Source: JBEKHI01 sp050012355 (GTDB taxonomy: Bacteria > Actinomycetota > Actinomycetes > Streptosporangiales > Streptosporangiaceae). Taken from it: a DNA stretch of 13,707 nucleotides. A program made the translations under genes and the position numbers. The notes below the pieces were generated by a model. The model saw only the letters and a list, made by a program, of their open reading frames with translations. It searched no databases and was not told where the DNA came from. This document shows, in pieces, positions 1-7,475 of this stretch; within the stretch, counting starts at the first letter, position 1, and every line of letters begins with the position of its first letter. The stretch is from the NCBI GenBank assembly GCA_050012355.1, contig JBEKHI010000218.1, positions 1-13,707 on the forward strand. Reading direction: 5' to 3'.

Positions 1-150
1 CACCGACAGCGTCTCGTGCAGCGTCCCGGCGGTCCGCCCGGCGCCGATCACCCCCGCGCCCGCGACCGACAGCGCCCCCGCGATCGCCCGGCCTAGCCCC
101 TTGCCCGCGCCGGTGACCAGCGCCGTGCGGGACGCTAGCTCCGCAACCAC
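1..150 (-). CDS. Short-chain dehydrogenase/reductase, N-terminal fragment (cut by window edge)
   Basis: Only the first 50 residues are in the window and the gene continues beyond base 1. The fragment reads as the opening of a classical SDR Rossmann fold: a beta strand (TALVTG) followed by the glycine-rich nucleotide-binding motif TGAGKGLG at residues 13-20, then an alpha helix and a second strand ending in GAGR, a pattern common in NAD(P)-binding SDRs. The GTG at 148-150 is chosen because it is the only start codon between the previous gene's coding end and the glycine motif. It overlaps the end of the HisD-like gene by 16 bp, so it is very likely the last visible gene of the minus-strand operon and translationally coupled. 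The active-site Ser, Tyr and Lys lie outside the window, so the substrate cannot be judged. Assignment to the SDR family is secure; the exact start is less so. Confidence 0.85.
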   Translation of the reverse strand, partial: MVAELASRTALVTGAGKGLGRAIAGALSVAGAGVIGAGRTAGTLHETLSV

Positions 151-1436
151 GCCGGTTCCACCCCGTCCAGCGCCGCCGCGCGGATGTCACCAGACCGTGC
201 GTGCCCCTCGAACAGCTCCACCCGGGCGGCGCGTCCGCAGATCTCGCCGAGCCGCGCGCTGGAGACCGGGTCGGTGATCTCCTGGTAGGTGACGGTGCGC
301 AGGTACTTGCCGACCCACAGGCCCCCGGTGTAGCGGGCCGACTTGCGGGTCGGCAGCACGTGGTTGGTGCCGATCACCTTGTCGCCGTAGGACACGCAGG
401 TGCCCTCGCCGAGGAACAGCGCGCCGTAGTTGTGCATTACCTCCAGCGCCTGACGCGGGTTGGCGGTGAGCACCTCCACGTGCTCGGCGGCGAACTCATC
501 GGCGACCGCGAACGCCTCGTCCAGGTCGGACGTGACGATGATCTGCCCGTGGTCGCGCCACGCGGGGGCGGCGAAGTCCTTCGTAGGCATCCCCGGCAGG
601 ATTTTTTCAATTTTGTCCATAACGACGGTCGCCAGTCCCTCGTCAGGCGTGATCAGGATCGCGGGGGAGTCCGGTCCGTGTTCGGCCTGGCTGAGCAGGT
701 CGACGGCCACGGTGGTGGGGTTCGCGTTCTCGTCGGCGATGACGAGGATCTCGGTCGGCCCGGCGAACAGGTCGATGCCGACCTGGCCGAACAGCTGGCG
801 CTTCGCCTCGGCGACATAGGCGTTGCCCGGCCCGGCGATCAGGTCGACGCTGCCGATCGTCTCGGTGCCGACCGCCATCGCGGTGACCGCCTGGACTCCG
901 CCGAGCAGGTAGATCTCGTCGGCGCCCGCCAGGTACATCGCGGCGACGGTGGCGGCCGGTATCTCACCGCGGATCGGCGGAGTGAACGCCGCCACCCGCG
1001 GCACGCCCGCGACCTTGGCGGTCACGATCGTCATGTGGGCGGAGGCGACCAGCGGGTAACGCCCGCCCGGGATGTAGGCACCGGCGGCGGCGACCGGGTT
1101 GTGCTTCTGGCCCAGTTTCACGCCGGGCAGCGTCTCGATCTCGAACTCCCGCATCGAGTCGAGTTGCGCGGTCGCGAACGTCCGTACCTGGTCCTGCACG
1201 AACCGGATGTCCTCGATGACCTGGGCGGGAACGCCTCGTACGATCTCGGCGACCTGGTCCGGCGACAGCCGGAACGACTCCGGCGACCACTTGTCGAACT
1301 TCTGCGAGTACTCGCGGACCGCGGTGTCGCCGCGCTCGCGGATGTCGGCGATGATCGCGGTCACGGTCTCGCGTACCGCCTCCAGCCCTTGCGCGGTGGC
1401 GGCGGCTGGCTCGGGAGCCTTGATGATGGTTCGCAT
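135..1436 (-). CDS. HisD-family NAD-dependent dehydrogenase, HpsN-like (sulfopropanediol 3-dehydrogenase group)
   Basis: This 433-residue protein has full HisD length and all the family's key residues. Zinc ligands are Q250 and H253 (in LLSQAEHGPDS), D352 (GDKVIG) and H412 (EGHAR). The general-base pair is E318-H319 (AAEHVEV). The NAD-contact segments are YIPGGRYPL (121-129) and GPGNAYVAEAK (202-212). The family performs a two-step, four-electron oxidation of a primary alcohol to a carboxylate. After the NHVLPT motif the sequence reads RYTGGLWVGKYLRTVTYQEI, which resembles the HpsN branch (2,3-dihydroxypropane-1-sulfonate oxidation) rather than biosynthetic histidinol dehydrogenase. No other histidine gene is nearby. 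Start ATG at 1434-1436 has a Shine-Dalgarno AAGGGA overlapping the upstream gene's TAA stop. The neighbours (ABC importer, VOC enzymes, FAH hydrolase, SDR) point to a catabolic role. That the true substrate is a sulfonate is inference; another polyol or hydroxy acid alcohol is equally possible. Confidence 0.88.
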   Translation of the reverse strand: MRTIIKAPEPAAATAQGLEAVRETVTAIIADIRERGDTAVREYSQKFDKWSPESFRLSPDQVAEIVRGVPAQVIEDIRFVQDQVRTFATAQLDSMREFEIETLPGVKLGQKHNPVAAAGAYIPGGRYPLVASAHMTIVTAKVAGVPRVAAFTPPIRGEIPAATVAAMYLAGADEIYLLGGVQAVTAMAVGTETIGSVDLIAGPGNAYVAEAKRQLFGQVGIDLFAGPTEILVIADENANPTTVAVDLLSQAEHGPDSPAILITPDEGLATVVMDKIEKILPGMPTKDFAAPAWRDHGQIIVTSDLDEAFAVADEFAAEHVEVLTANPRQALEVMHNYGALFLGEGTCVSYGDKVIGTNHVLPTRKSARYTGGLWVGKYLRTVTYQEITDPVSSARLGEICGRAARVELFEGHARSGDIRAAALDGVEPAWLRS

Positions 1437-1444
1437 GTCGTCCC

Positions 1445-1858
1445 TTAGATGGTTTTTCCTTCGACGGCTTCCATCACTTCGATGAGGTTGCCGTCGATGT
1501 CAGCGATGAAGGCCATCCGCACTCCTGGTTGCGGCGATGGCCTGGGGTCCCACACCGGCGTGGCGCCCTTGGCGACCAGGTCGGCGAACGTCTTGTCCAA
1601 GTCCTGCGTGGTGAAGGCGATGTGCCCGTAGCCGTGGGTGAGCAGCGCGGCCGACGGGTCCTGGCCGCCGATCCCCGGCTCGGACCCGGTTCTCTCGATT
1701 AGCTCGACCCGGCCGCCCGCGCCCTGCACGAAACAGCCGCGGATGTTCGCGGGCGGGATCTCGAACGCGTAGCCCTCGGTCATGCCGAGCACGTCGGCGT
1801 ACCACTTCTTAGCCCGGTCCAGGTCCAACACGGACAGCCCGGTGTGATGCAGGTTCAT
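1445..1858 (-). CDS. Small VOC-superfamily (glyoxalase/dioxygenase-fold) protein
   Basis: The 137-residue product contains one complete vicinal-oxygen-chelate module pair. The four expected metal ligands are visible: H5 (LHHTGLSV), E52 (RVELIE), H79 (GYGHIAFTT) and E127 (GNLIEVME). This is the H/E...H/E pattern of metal-dependent glyoxalase I, methylmalonyl-CoA epimerase and fosfomycin-resistance relatives. Length (about 135 aa) matches single-chain enzymes that work as homodimers. The ATG overlaps the TGA of the upstream permease as ATGA (1855-1858), so it should be translated by re-initiation with the transporter. Nine bases separate its TAA from the ATG of the HisD-like gene. Being locked between transporter and dehydrogenase suggests an isomerase, epimerase or lyase step on the imported compound or a reactive aldehyde derived from it, but the reaction cannot be deduced. 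Family assignment is firm, function open. Confidence 0.88.
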   Translation of the reverse strand: MNLHHTGLSVLDLDRAKKWYADVLGMTEGYAFEIPPANIRGCFVQGAGGRVELIERTGSEPGIGGQDPSAALLTHGYGHIAFTTQDLDKTFADLVAKGATPVWDPRPSPQPGVRMAFIADIDGNLIEVMEAVEGKTI

Positions 1859-2850
1859 ATGCGGTCCCGTAGTCGGCGTTCGCGCCCGTAGAGGGCGACG
1901 GTGGCGAGGATCAGCGCGCCGAAGACGACTTGCGAGGCGGCTGAGTTGACGTTCAGCACGGCGATCACGAAGTTCAGCGCCGTGATGATCAAGGCGCCGA
2001 GGCAGGTCCGCAGGTAGTCACCGCGGCCGCCCATCATCGTGCCGCCGACGATCACCGCGGCCAGGCCGGGGAACAGGTAGTTGTTCCCGACGTTGGTGTC
2101 GCCGCCGGTGCTGAACCCGGCCAGCAGCACGCCGGCCAGGCCTGCCAGCACGGCGCTGGAAGCGTAGACGGCGGTCCACACCCGCCGGGTGTTGATGCCC
2201 GCCAGCTCGGCGGCCCTGGGCGCCGACCCGGTCAGGTAGAGCTTGCGGCCGAGCGGAGTCTTGGCGAGGATCACGGAGATGACGATGGCGAGAACGATCC
2301 AGGCGGTGACGATCGGCGGCACCGGGATGCCGAAGGTCTTCGACTGCTGCGCCGTGAAGGACTGCAGCCAGCCTGGGCCGGCGCCGTTCAGGAGCGTGCT
2401 GTTGGTGCCCAGCAGTACGCCGACCACGACCGAGCTCATCCCGAGCGTGACGACCAGCGGCTCCAGCCGGAAGCGGTGGCAGATCCAGCCGGACAGCCCG
2501 CCGCCGACCAGGCAGATGGCCAGCACGAGCAGCGCGCAGAGGATGAAGTTCCCGTGCTCGAGGCCGACCAGGTGGGTGACCAGCAGGTTGCCCGCGACGA
2601 TGTACGCGGCGATCGAGAAGTCGAGGCCGCCGACCAGGATCGCCAGCGTCTGCCCGGCCGAGGCGATGCCGAGGAACGACGCCTGCAGCAGGATCGGCGC
2701 CCACAGGTCGCCCCAGGCGTAGTCGCCGTCCTTGGCCCCGACGAACACGATGAGCGCGAACAAGACGACGACCTGCAGCACCGGAAACCGGCGCTGCGTG
2801 TCGCCGATCCGGTGGAGTGTGCTCGGGGTACTCGGTGCCAGGCTCGTCAT
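1855..2850 (-). CDS. CUT2-family ABC transporter permease (RbsC-like)
   Basis: A 331-residue, very hydrophobic protein with about ten predicted membrane spans, typical of the BPD_transp_2 (RbsC/XylH) family. It carries the family hallmarks GGLDFSI at residues 74-80 and VGGTMMGGRG at 268-277, the cytoplasmic segment that contacts the ATPase. The reading frame is open far upstream, but coding resemblance begins at MTSLAPSTPS. That ATG (2848-2850) has an excellent Shine-Dalgarno AAGGAGG at 2859-2865, 8 nt away, and it overlaps the TGA of the upstream ATPase-permease gene as ATGA. It is the second permease of the system: the first is fused to the ATPase, so the membrane pore is probably a heterodimer of this protein and the permease half of the fusion. 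Substrate is likely a pentose, polyol or similar small hydroxylated compound, by family only. Confidence 0.92.
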   Translation of the reverse strand: MTSLAPSTPSTLHRIGDTQRRFPVLQVVVLFALIVFVGAKDGDYAWGDLWAPILLQASFLGIASAGQTLAILVGGLDFSIAAYIVAGNLLVTHLVGLEHGNFILCALLVLAICLVGGGLSGWICHRFRLEPLVVTLGMSSVVVGVLLGTNSTLLNGAGPGWLQSFTAQQSKTFGIPVPPIVTAWIVLAIVISVILAKTPLGRKLYLTGSAPRAAELAGINTRRVWTAVYASSAVLAGLAGVLLAGFSTGGDTNVGNNYLFPGLAAVIVGGTMMGGRGDYLRTCLGALIITALNFVIAVLNVNSAASQVVFGALILATVALYGRERRLRDRI

Positions 2851-5318
2851 GCTCCGGCCCTCCTTCCGGTACGGCCGGCCCGGTTGAGGGCGGCGAAGAC
2901 GACCGCGATGATCAGGGTGCCGCCGTAGACCGCTTGTGACCAGTAACCGGACAGGCTGACCGCGCCCAGCAGGTTCTCGATCAGGAAGATGATCACCGCG
3001 CCCAGCAGAGCGCCAAGCAGGCTGCCCCGTCCGCCGGTCATCGAGATGCCGCCGAGGGCGACGGCGGCGAGGGCCAGCAGGATGTAAGGGGCGATGAAGC
3101 CGGTGTCGGCCTCGGCCTGGTGGAGCTGGGCGACGATCGCGATCCCGGCCAGGCCAGCGATGGCGCCGCCGATCGTGTACGCGAGGGTGCGGACGGCCGC
3201 CACGTTCACGCCCGCGGTGTAGGCGGTGGTCTCGCTGCCTCCGACCGCCAGCAGCGTCTTCACGAACGGGGTGCGGCTCAGTCCCAGCCAGGCCAGCAGC
3301 GGGACGACGATCAGGATGAGCCCGCCGGGCACGCCGCCGACCTTGGCACCAAGATCGGCGAGCCATCCGGTCGTGCCGGTCACCGGGGATGGCGCGTAGC
3401 CGAGCGCGAACCCGGACAGGATGAAGTTCATGCACAGGGTCGCGACCACGGCCTGGAAGCGGCCGTAGTTCACCAGCACCCCGTTGATCGCGCCGATCAG
3501 CGCGCCGGTGACCACCGCGACCGGGATGATGACGAACGCGCTGGTGATGTCGTGGCCGAGCAGCATGACCTCGATCACGACCGAGGCGAAGGTGAACAGC
3601 GGGGCGATGGAGATGTCGATACCGCCGCCGAGGATCGCCGGGGCCGACGCCATCGCGAGCAGCGCCGGGGTGGCGAGCTCGGCGAACGTCACCGGCCAGG
3701 TGGATGCCGACAGAAACGAATGCTGGGCGATGAAGTTCGCGATCAGCAACGCCACCGCGAGTACGGCGGGCAGCGCCCAGGGACGGTCGCGGAGCGTGCC
3801 GCGGGCCGCCTTGACGGGCTCGTGCACGTGCTCGGACCGGTCGGGCGCGTCGGGTGCGAGTGGGCCGGGGTGGTGGGTGGGGCCGAAGAACTCGCCGACG
3901 ATCGCCGCGCGGCTGAGCTGACCGCGGTCGAGTTCGGCGGCGGGGGCGCCGTCGCGGAAGACCAGCACGCGGTCCATCAGCTCGAGGTGCTCATCGACCT
4001 CGGTGGAGAGCATGACGATCGCCATGCCGGAGGCGGCGAGCTCGCGCAGCAGCGCGTAGATGTCGCGCTTGGCGCCGATATCCACGCCCCGGGTGGGGTC
4101 GTTGAGCAGCAGCACATGCGGATCGGACGCCAGCGCCCGGGCGATGACGATCTTCTGCTGGTTGCCGCCGGACAACGTGGTGATCGCGTCGCTGTCGGAG
4201 GAGAGCCGGATCGACAGGCGGCTGGAGTAGGAGGCGAGCCGGGCGGAGGCGGCGCTCGCGGAAATGAGCCCGCGGCGCCGGTCCCTGCCCATGGTCGCGG
4301 CGGTGAAGTTCTCCCTGATCGATAGCGGCGGGAAGATCGACTCCGACCGCCGGTCCCTGGCCACGTAGGCGATCTGAGCATCGGCCAGGCACAGCGATGT
4401 GAGGAACTCGTCCTGCCCCTGGCCCTCCAGGCCGGCCAGCCCCACGATCTCGCCCGCGCGCAGGCTGAGCCGGTCGGACACCAGGACGACGTCGCCCGGG
4501 GCCCGGGCTTCGGGCTGCGCCTCGGCTTGTGCTTCGGCCTGGACGAGCTGCTCGCCGCCGGTCATCAGCTCGACGAGGCGGTCGAGGGTCGCTTCGCCGC
4601 GGTCGAGGGTCGCGACCGACTCTCCGGAGCGAAGCACGGTGACCCGGTCGGCGATCTCGCCAATCTCGTCCATGCGGTGCGAGATGAACAAGACCGCCAG
4701 TCCGGCGTCGGTCCGCCGCCGGATGGCGGCGAACAGCCGGTCCCTGGTCGCCACGTCCAGCGCCGAGGTCGCCTCGTCGAGGATGAGGACCTTCGGCGAG
4801 CGGAGCATCGCCCGGCCGATGGCGACGGCCTGGCACTCGCTCAGCGACAGCGACCCCGCCGGGGCGGCGAGCATTGTGTCCGGGCAGTCGCCGAGCAGCT
4901 CGGCGAGCACGGCCTGGGCTCGCTCGGCCCTTCCTCCTTGACCGGCGACGTGGCGGACGATTCCGTCTGTGCCGAGCCACAGGTTGTCGAGAACAGACTG
5001 GTCAGGCACTGACTGCACTTCCTGGAACACGGTGGCCACCCCGGCGGCCACCGCCGCGCGCGGACTGGCCGCGCGCAGCGGGGACTGCTCGATGGACACC
5101 TCTCCGGCGTCGGGCCGGTGCACCCCGGAAAGGACCTTGACCAGGGTGGACTTGCCCGAGCCGTTCTCTCCCATCAGCGCGTGGACTTCACCGGCGCGCA
5201 GATCGAGAGAGGCGCTTCGCAGTGCGATCGTGGGACCGAAGGCTTTCCCCAGCCCCTCGATTCGCAGCAGCGTCGCGGTTTTCGGGCTGTGTGTCTGTGT
5301 CCTGGGAGTCTGTGTCAT
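2847..5318 (-). CDS. Fused CUT2 ABC importer: tandem ATPase (RbsA-like) plus permease (RbsC-like)
   Basis: One continuous frame of 823 residues joins two parts usually encoded separately. Residues about 15-255 are the first nucleotide-binding domain: Walker A GENGSGKST (50-58), Q-loop Q99, signature LSLSECQ (157-163), Walker B VLILDE (177-182), H214 in FISHR. After an Ala/Glu/Gln-rich linker (260-272), the second domain (about 275-475) has a degenerate P-loop GLEGQGQDE (296-304), signature LSGGNQQ (382-388) and Walker B LLLNDP (403-408). A Pro-rich stretch with His residues (480-505) leads into the permease (about 512-812) with GGGIDIS (564-570), about ten hydrophobic spans, and ALGGISMTGGRG (754-765). 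ATG at 5316-5318 is preferred over the ORF-opening ATG at 5369, which would overlap the binding-protein gene; the Shine-Dalgarno is poor, suggesting coupling to that gene 10 bp upstream. The fusion would supply energy and half the pore of a sugar-type importer. Confidence 0.92.
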   Translation of the reverse strand: MTQTPRTQTHSPKTATLLRIEGLGKAFGPTIALRSASLDLRAGEVHALMGENGSGKSTLVKVLSGVHRPDAGEVSIEQSPLRAASPRAAVAAGVATVFQEVQSVPDQSVLDNLWLGTDGIVRHVAGQGGRAERAQAVLAELLGDCPDTMLAAPAGSLSLSECQAVAIGRAMLRSPKVLILDEATSALDVATRDRLFAAIRRRTDAGLAVLFISHRMDEIGEIADRVTVLRSGESVATLDRGEATLDRLVELMTGGEQLVQAEAQAEAQPEARAPGDVVLVSDRLSLRAGEIVGLAGLEGQGQDEFLTSLCLADAQIAYVARDRRSESIFPPLSIRENFTAATMGRDRRRGLISASAASARLASYSSRLSIRLSSDSDAITTLSGGNQQKIVIARALASDPHVLLLNDPTRGVDIGAKRDIYALLRELAASGMAIVMLSTEVDEHLELMDRVLVFRDGAPAAELDRGQLSRAAIVGEFFGPTHHPGPLAPDAPDRSEHVHEPVKAARGTLRDRPWALPAVLAVALLIANFIAQHSFLSASTWPVTFAELATPALLAMASAPAILGGGIDISIAPLFTFASVVIEVMLLGHDITSAFVIIPVAVVTGALIGAINGVLVNYGRFQAVVATLCMNFILSGFALGYAPSPVTGTTGWLADLGAKVGGVPGGLILIVVPLLAWLGLSRTPFVKTLLAVGGSETTAYTAGVNVAAVRTLAYTIGGAIAGLAGIAIVAQLHQAEADTGFIAPYILLALAAVALGGISMTGGRGSLLGALLGAVIIFLIENLLGAVSLSGYWSQAVYGGTLIIAVVFAALNRAGRTGRRAGA
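2859..2865 (-). promoter_or_regulatory. Ribosome binding site that fixes the start of the second permease
   Basis: On the minus strand AAGGAGG lies 8 nt before the ATG at 2848-2850. The upstream in-frame extension lies over the coding region of the fusion gene and has no better start, so this site decides the start. It is inside the 3' end of the fusion gene. Confidence 0.8.
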
Positions 5319-5328
5319 AACGCAGGAT

Positions 5329-6543
5329 TCAGCCCAGTAGGTCCGACAGTTCAGATGACGGCAGAACATTCAGGCTCGCGGGACCGCTGGCGTTCCCGGT
5401 GGAGGAGGTGGTCATGCTGGAGGTGTACCACTGGGCGACATTCGCGTCGGTGACCAGCGGGGTGTCGAGCACGATCGCGGAGACCTTCACGCCCTCTCCG
5501 GAGAACAGCGCCTTGAGAACGGCCATGGTCCCCTCGGCGATCTGCGGCGGGGTGGCGGTGATGCCGACGCCCTTGTAGCTCGACACGTTCTGGTACCAGT
5601 AGGCCAGCTCACCGTCCTCCAGGGAGTCGTTGGCGATCTCCGGGATGGACTTGCCCGCCGCCTGGAAGCCCTCCATCACGCCGGTCGCTCCGGAGCCGGA
5701 GGTCATCGCGGCGGCGATCTTCTGCGGGTGCGTCTCCAGGTAGGTCTGGACGTCGCTCTTGGCCGTCGAGTCCGCGAACTGGTCGTAGATCGTGTCGTTC
5801 GTGGTGATCTTCGGGCACTGCGCGAACACGGCCTTGATCCCGGCGTAGGCGGCGGTGTCGATGGCCACGCCGGAGATGCCGTGCACGTCCAGTACCGCAC
5901 CGGAGCCGCCGATGTCCTTGGCGACCTGCGCGGCCATCTGAGCGCCCTGCAGCCAGTCGTTGGCGCCGACCGAGATCGTGTCGGCGGAGCCGACCGCGTT
6001 GAGCACCGAGATCGACGGGATGCCGGCGGTTTCCGCGTTCTGCACGGCCGTGGTGAACGCGCTGGAGGACAGCGGCTCGTAAACGATGGCCGCGACCTTC
6101 TTCTCCACCATCTGGTTGAAGTCGGCCACCTGGTCGGTCACCGTGTCGGAGGAGACCACCAGGTCGACCGTGTACCCGGCACTCTTGAGCATGCCCTCGA
6201 GGATCGCCTGCAACGCGAGCTGATAGCCGTTGTTGGTCTCTGACAGCAGGAAGCCAATGGTCTTGTTGGACGAGGACTTCGGCTTCCAGCTCGCGAACGC
6301 GCTCTTGTACACGGCGACCGGGTAGCCGTTGTACAGGCTGCGGACGCTGGCCGGCAGGGCGGCGAGCACGCCGTCCGGGTCGCTGGGAAGGGCGGTCGGT
6401 ATGGTGCCGCAATCGCTGGTGGTGCTGGCCGACTTGGTGGCGTTGGCCTGGGCAGAGGTGCCCGAATTCGAGGAGCAAGCCGCCAGGCCGAGGCCGGCGG
6501 TGACGGCGAGGGCGGCGATGACGCCTCGCTTCACAGCTCTCAT
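5329..6543 (-). CDS. Sugar-type ABC transporter substrate-binding lipoprotein (RbsB-like, Peripla_BP_4)
   Basis: The 404-residue product begins with a lipoprotein signal peptide: charged MRAVKR, a hydrophobic core, and lipobox L20-A21-A22-C23. Mature protein would be anchored by Cys23 on the outer face of the membrane. A Ser/Thr/Ala-rich tether of about 25 residues follows. The body from about residue 95 (KTIGFLLSETNNGYQLALQA) has the periplasmic-binding-protein type I layout, with VAAIVYEPLSSSAF and AGIPSISVLNAVGS as the recognisable inter-domain strands. ATG 6541-6543 is chosen because it starts the signal peptide and has Shine-Dalgarno AAGGAG 7 nt upstream. The longer in-frame start at 6645 would place 34 non-signal residues first. 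It lies first among the transporter genes, 11 bp after the dioxygenase stop and 10 bp before the ATPase-permease. It delivers the unknown ligand to that complex. About 95 residues precede the ligand-binding fold, somewhat long for the family. Confidence 0.92.
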   Translation of the reverse strand: MRAVKRGVIAALAVTAGLGLAACSSNSGTSAQANATKSASTTSDCGTIPTALPSDPDGVLAALPASVRSLYNGYPVAVYKSAFASWKPKSSSNKTIGFLLSETNNGYQLALQAILEGMLKSAGYTVDLVVSSDTVTDQVADFNQMVEKKVAAIVYEPLSSSAFTTAVQNAETAGIPSISVLNAVGSADTISVGANDWLQGAQMAAQVAKDIGGSGAVLDVHGISGVAIDTAAYAGIKAVFAQCPKITTNDTIYDQFADSTAKSDVQTYLETHPQKIAAAMTSGSGATGVMEGFQAAGKSIPEIANDSLEDGELAYWYQNVSSYKGVGITATPPQIAEGTMAVLKALFSGEGVKVSAIVLDTPLVTDANVAQWYTSSMTTSSTGNASGPASLNVLPSSELSDLLG

Positions 6544-6550
6544 TAATGTT

Positions 6551-6556
6551 CTCCTT
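6551..6556 (-). promoter_or_regulatory. Ribosome binding site of the binding-protein gene, overlapping the upstream stop codon
   Basis: Minus-strand AAGGAG ends 7 nt before the ATG at 6543. Its first two bases are part of the TAA stop (6555-6557) of the dioxygenase gene, so termination upstream happens on the initiation site. It decides the start of the lipoprotein. Confidence 0.8.
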
Positions 6557-7475
6557 ATAGCGGCGGGGCCTGGAAGAGCCCCGGATCCACGTCGTTGAAA
6601 CTTTCCTTGGCGACCAGTTCGTTCATCGGGTTCGATGTGCCCCACTGGTCCTGGACCATCGGGTCGTACATGTCGTAGATGTGCGGATGCCAGGTGTCCT
6701 CATCGAGCTCGGCAAGCTCGGTGGTGTACTCGATCGTGTTGCCTTGCGGATCGAGGAAATAGCTGAACGTGTTGTCTCCGGCCAGATGGCGGCCGGGTCC
6801 CCATACCTTTTTCGCGCCGGATCTGATCACCCGGCCGCTGCCGCGCATGTACTCGTCGATGCCGCGCATCTCGAACGAGACGTGATGCACCGAGACGTGC
6901 GGGCCGCGGGCGATCGCGAAGCTGTGGTGCCGGGGGTTGCACCGCATGAAGTGCATGACGTCGCCGAGCGTGTCCGACAGCCGGAAACCTAGGTGCGCGG
7001 CGTACCAGTCCCTGGTCTTGTCGATGTCGGTGGAGTTGAGCACCACGTGCGACAGCCGGACCGGTATCGACTCGCGTTCCTCGATCTTGCGGTGCTGCCT
7101 GACCGCGACGTCGCTGGAGACCTCGATCGTGCGGCCATCGATGTCGAAGAACCGGAAGCCGTAACCGCCGCCGAGCGTGTCGAGCGGTCCTGGTTCGCTG
7201 ACGAATCGCACACCGTCGTTATGGAGCTGGGTTGCTAGTTCGTCGACGTGGGTGGGGTTTTCCGCGCCGAAGGCGACGAGGTCCAGCCGCTTGTCGCCCC
7301 GGCGCAGCCGTAGCACGTACTGCTCGGGGGAGCCCTCGGCGGCGAGGAACGCGACCCCGGTGTCGCCGCCGGTCTCGGTCAGCCCCCAGACGTTCGTGTA
7401 GAACTCCAGCTGGGTGCCGAAGTCGGGCACGGCGATGTCAACGTGCCGCAGATGGGTGATGAGCTGGTCAGGCAT
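6555..7475 (-). CDS. Two-domain VOC protein, type I extradiol dioxygenase (catechol 2,3-dioxygenase/BphC-like)
   Basis: The 306-residue protein has two VOC domains (about 6-122 and 138-255) and a C-terminal tail. The second domain has every residue expected of an active type I extradiol enzyme: Fe(II) ligands H143 (LSHVVLN), H198 (VHHVSFEM) and E249 (GNTIEY), the active-site His pair 183-184 (NPRHHSFAI, equivalent to BphC H194/H195), H230 (GPGRH, equivalent to BphC H241) and Y239 (SYFLDP, equivalent to Y250). These enzymes insert both atoms of O2 next to a catechol-type diol, opening the ring in meta fashion. The gene overlaps the FAH-hydrolase gene by 8 bp, and FAH-fold hydrolases act on ring-cleavage products, so the pair reads as consecutive meta-cleavage steps. 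The ring substrate is not identifiable. The first domain also keeps H11 and E118 but lacks an evident full metal site, as usual. Confidence 0.9.
   Translation of the reverse strand: MPDQLITHLRHVDIAVPDFGTQLEFYTNVWGLTETGGDTGVAFLAAEGSPEQYVLRLRRGDKRLDLVAFGAENPTHVDELATQLHNDGVRFVSEPGPLDTLGGGYGFRFFDIDGRTIEVSSDVAVRQHRKIEERESIPVRLSHVVLNSTDIDKTRDWYAAHLGFRLSDTLGDVMHFMRCNPRHHSFAIARGPHVSVHHVSFEMRGIDEYMRGSGRVIRSGAKKVWGPGRHLAGDNTFSYFLDPQGNTIEYTTELAELDEDTWHPHIYDMYDPMVQDQWGTSNPMNELVAKESFNDVDPGLFQAPPL

Noticed and set aside
201..1448. Plus-strand open frame of 415 codons over the HisD-like gene
   Set aside because: It is the complement of a gene with complete catalytic motifs; its composition is of shadow type.
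2851..3435. Upstream in-frame extension of the second permease (to 526 residues)
   Set aside because: The extra 195 residues are Arg/Pro-rich, lie over the permease half of the fusion in another frame, and a strong ribosome site marks the ATG at 2850.
5319..5369. Longer start for the ATPase-permease fusion at 5369
   Set aside because: It overlaps the end of the binding-protein gene and adds 17 residues with no similarity to the ABC domain.
6544..6645. Longer start for the binding protein
   Set aside because: It would bury the lipoprotein signal behind 34 unrelated residues and overlap the dioxygenase gene; the ATG at 6543 has a good Shine-Dalgarno.
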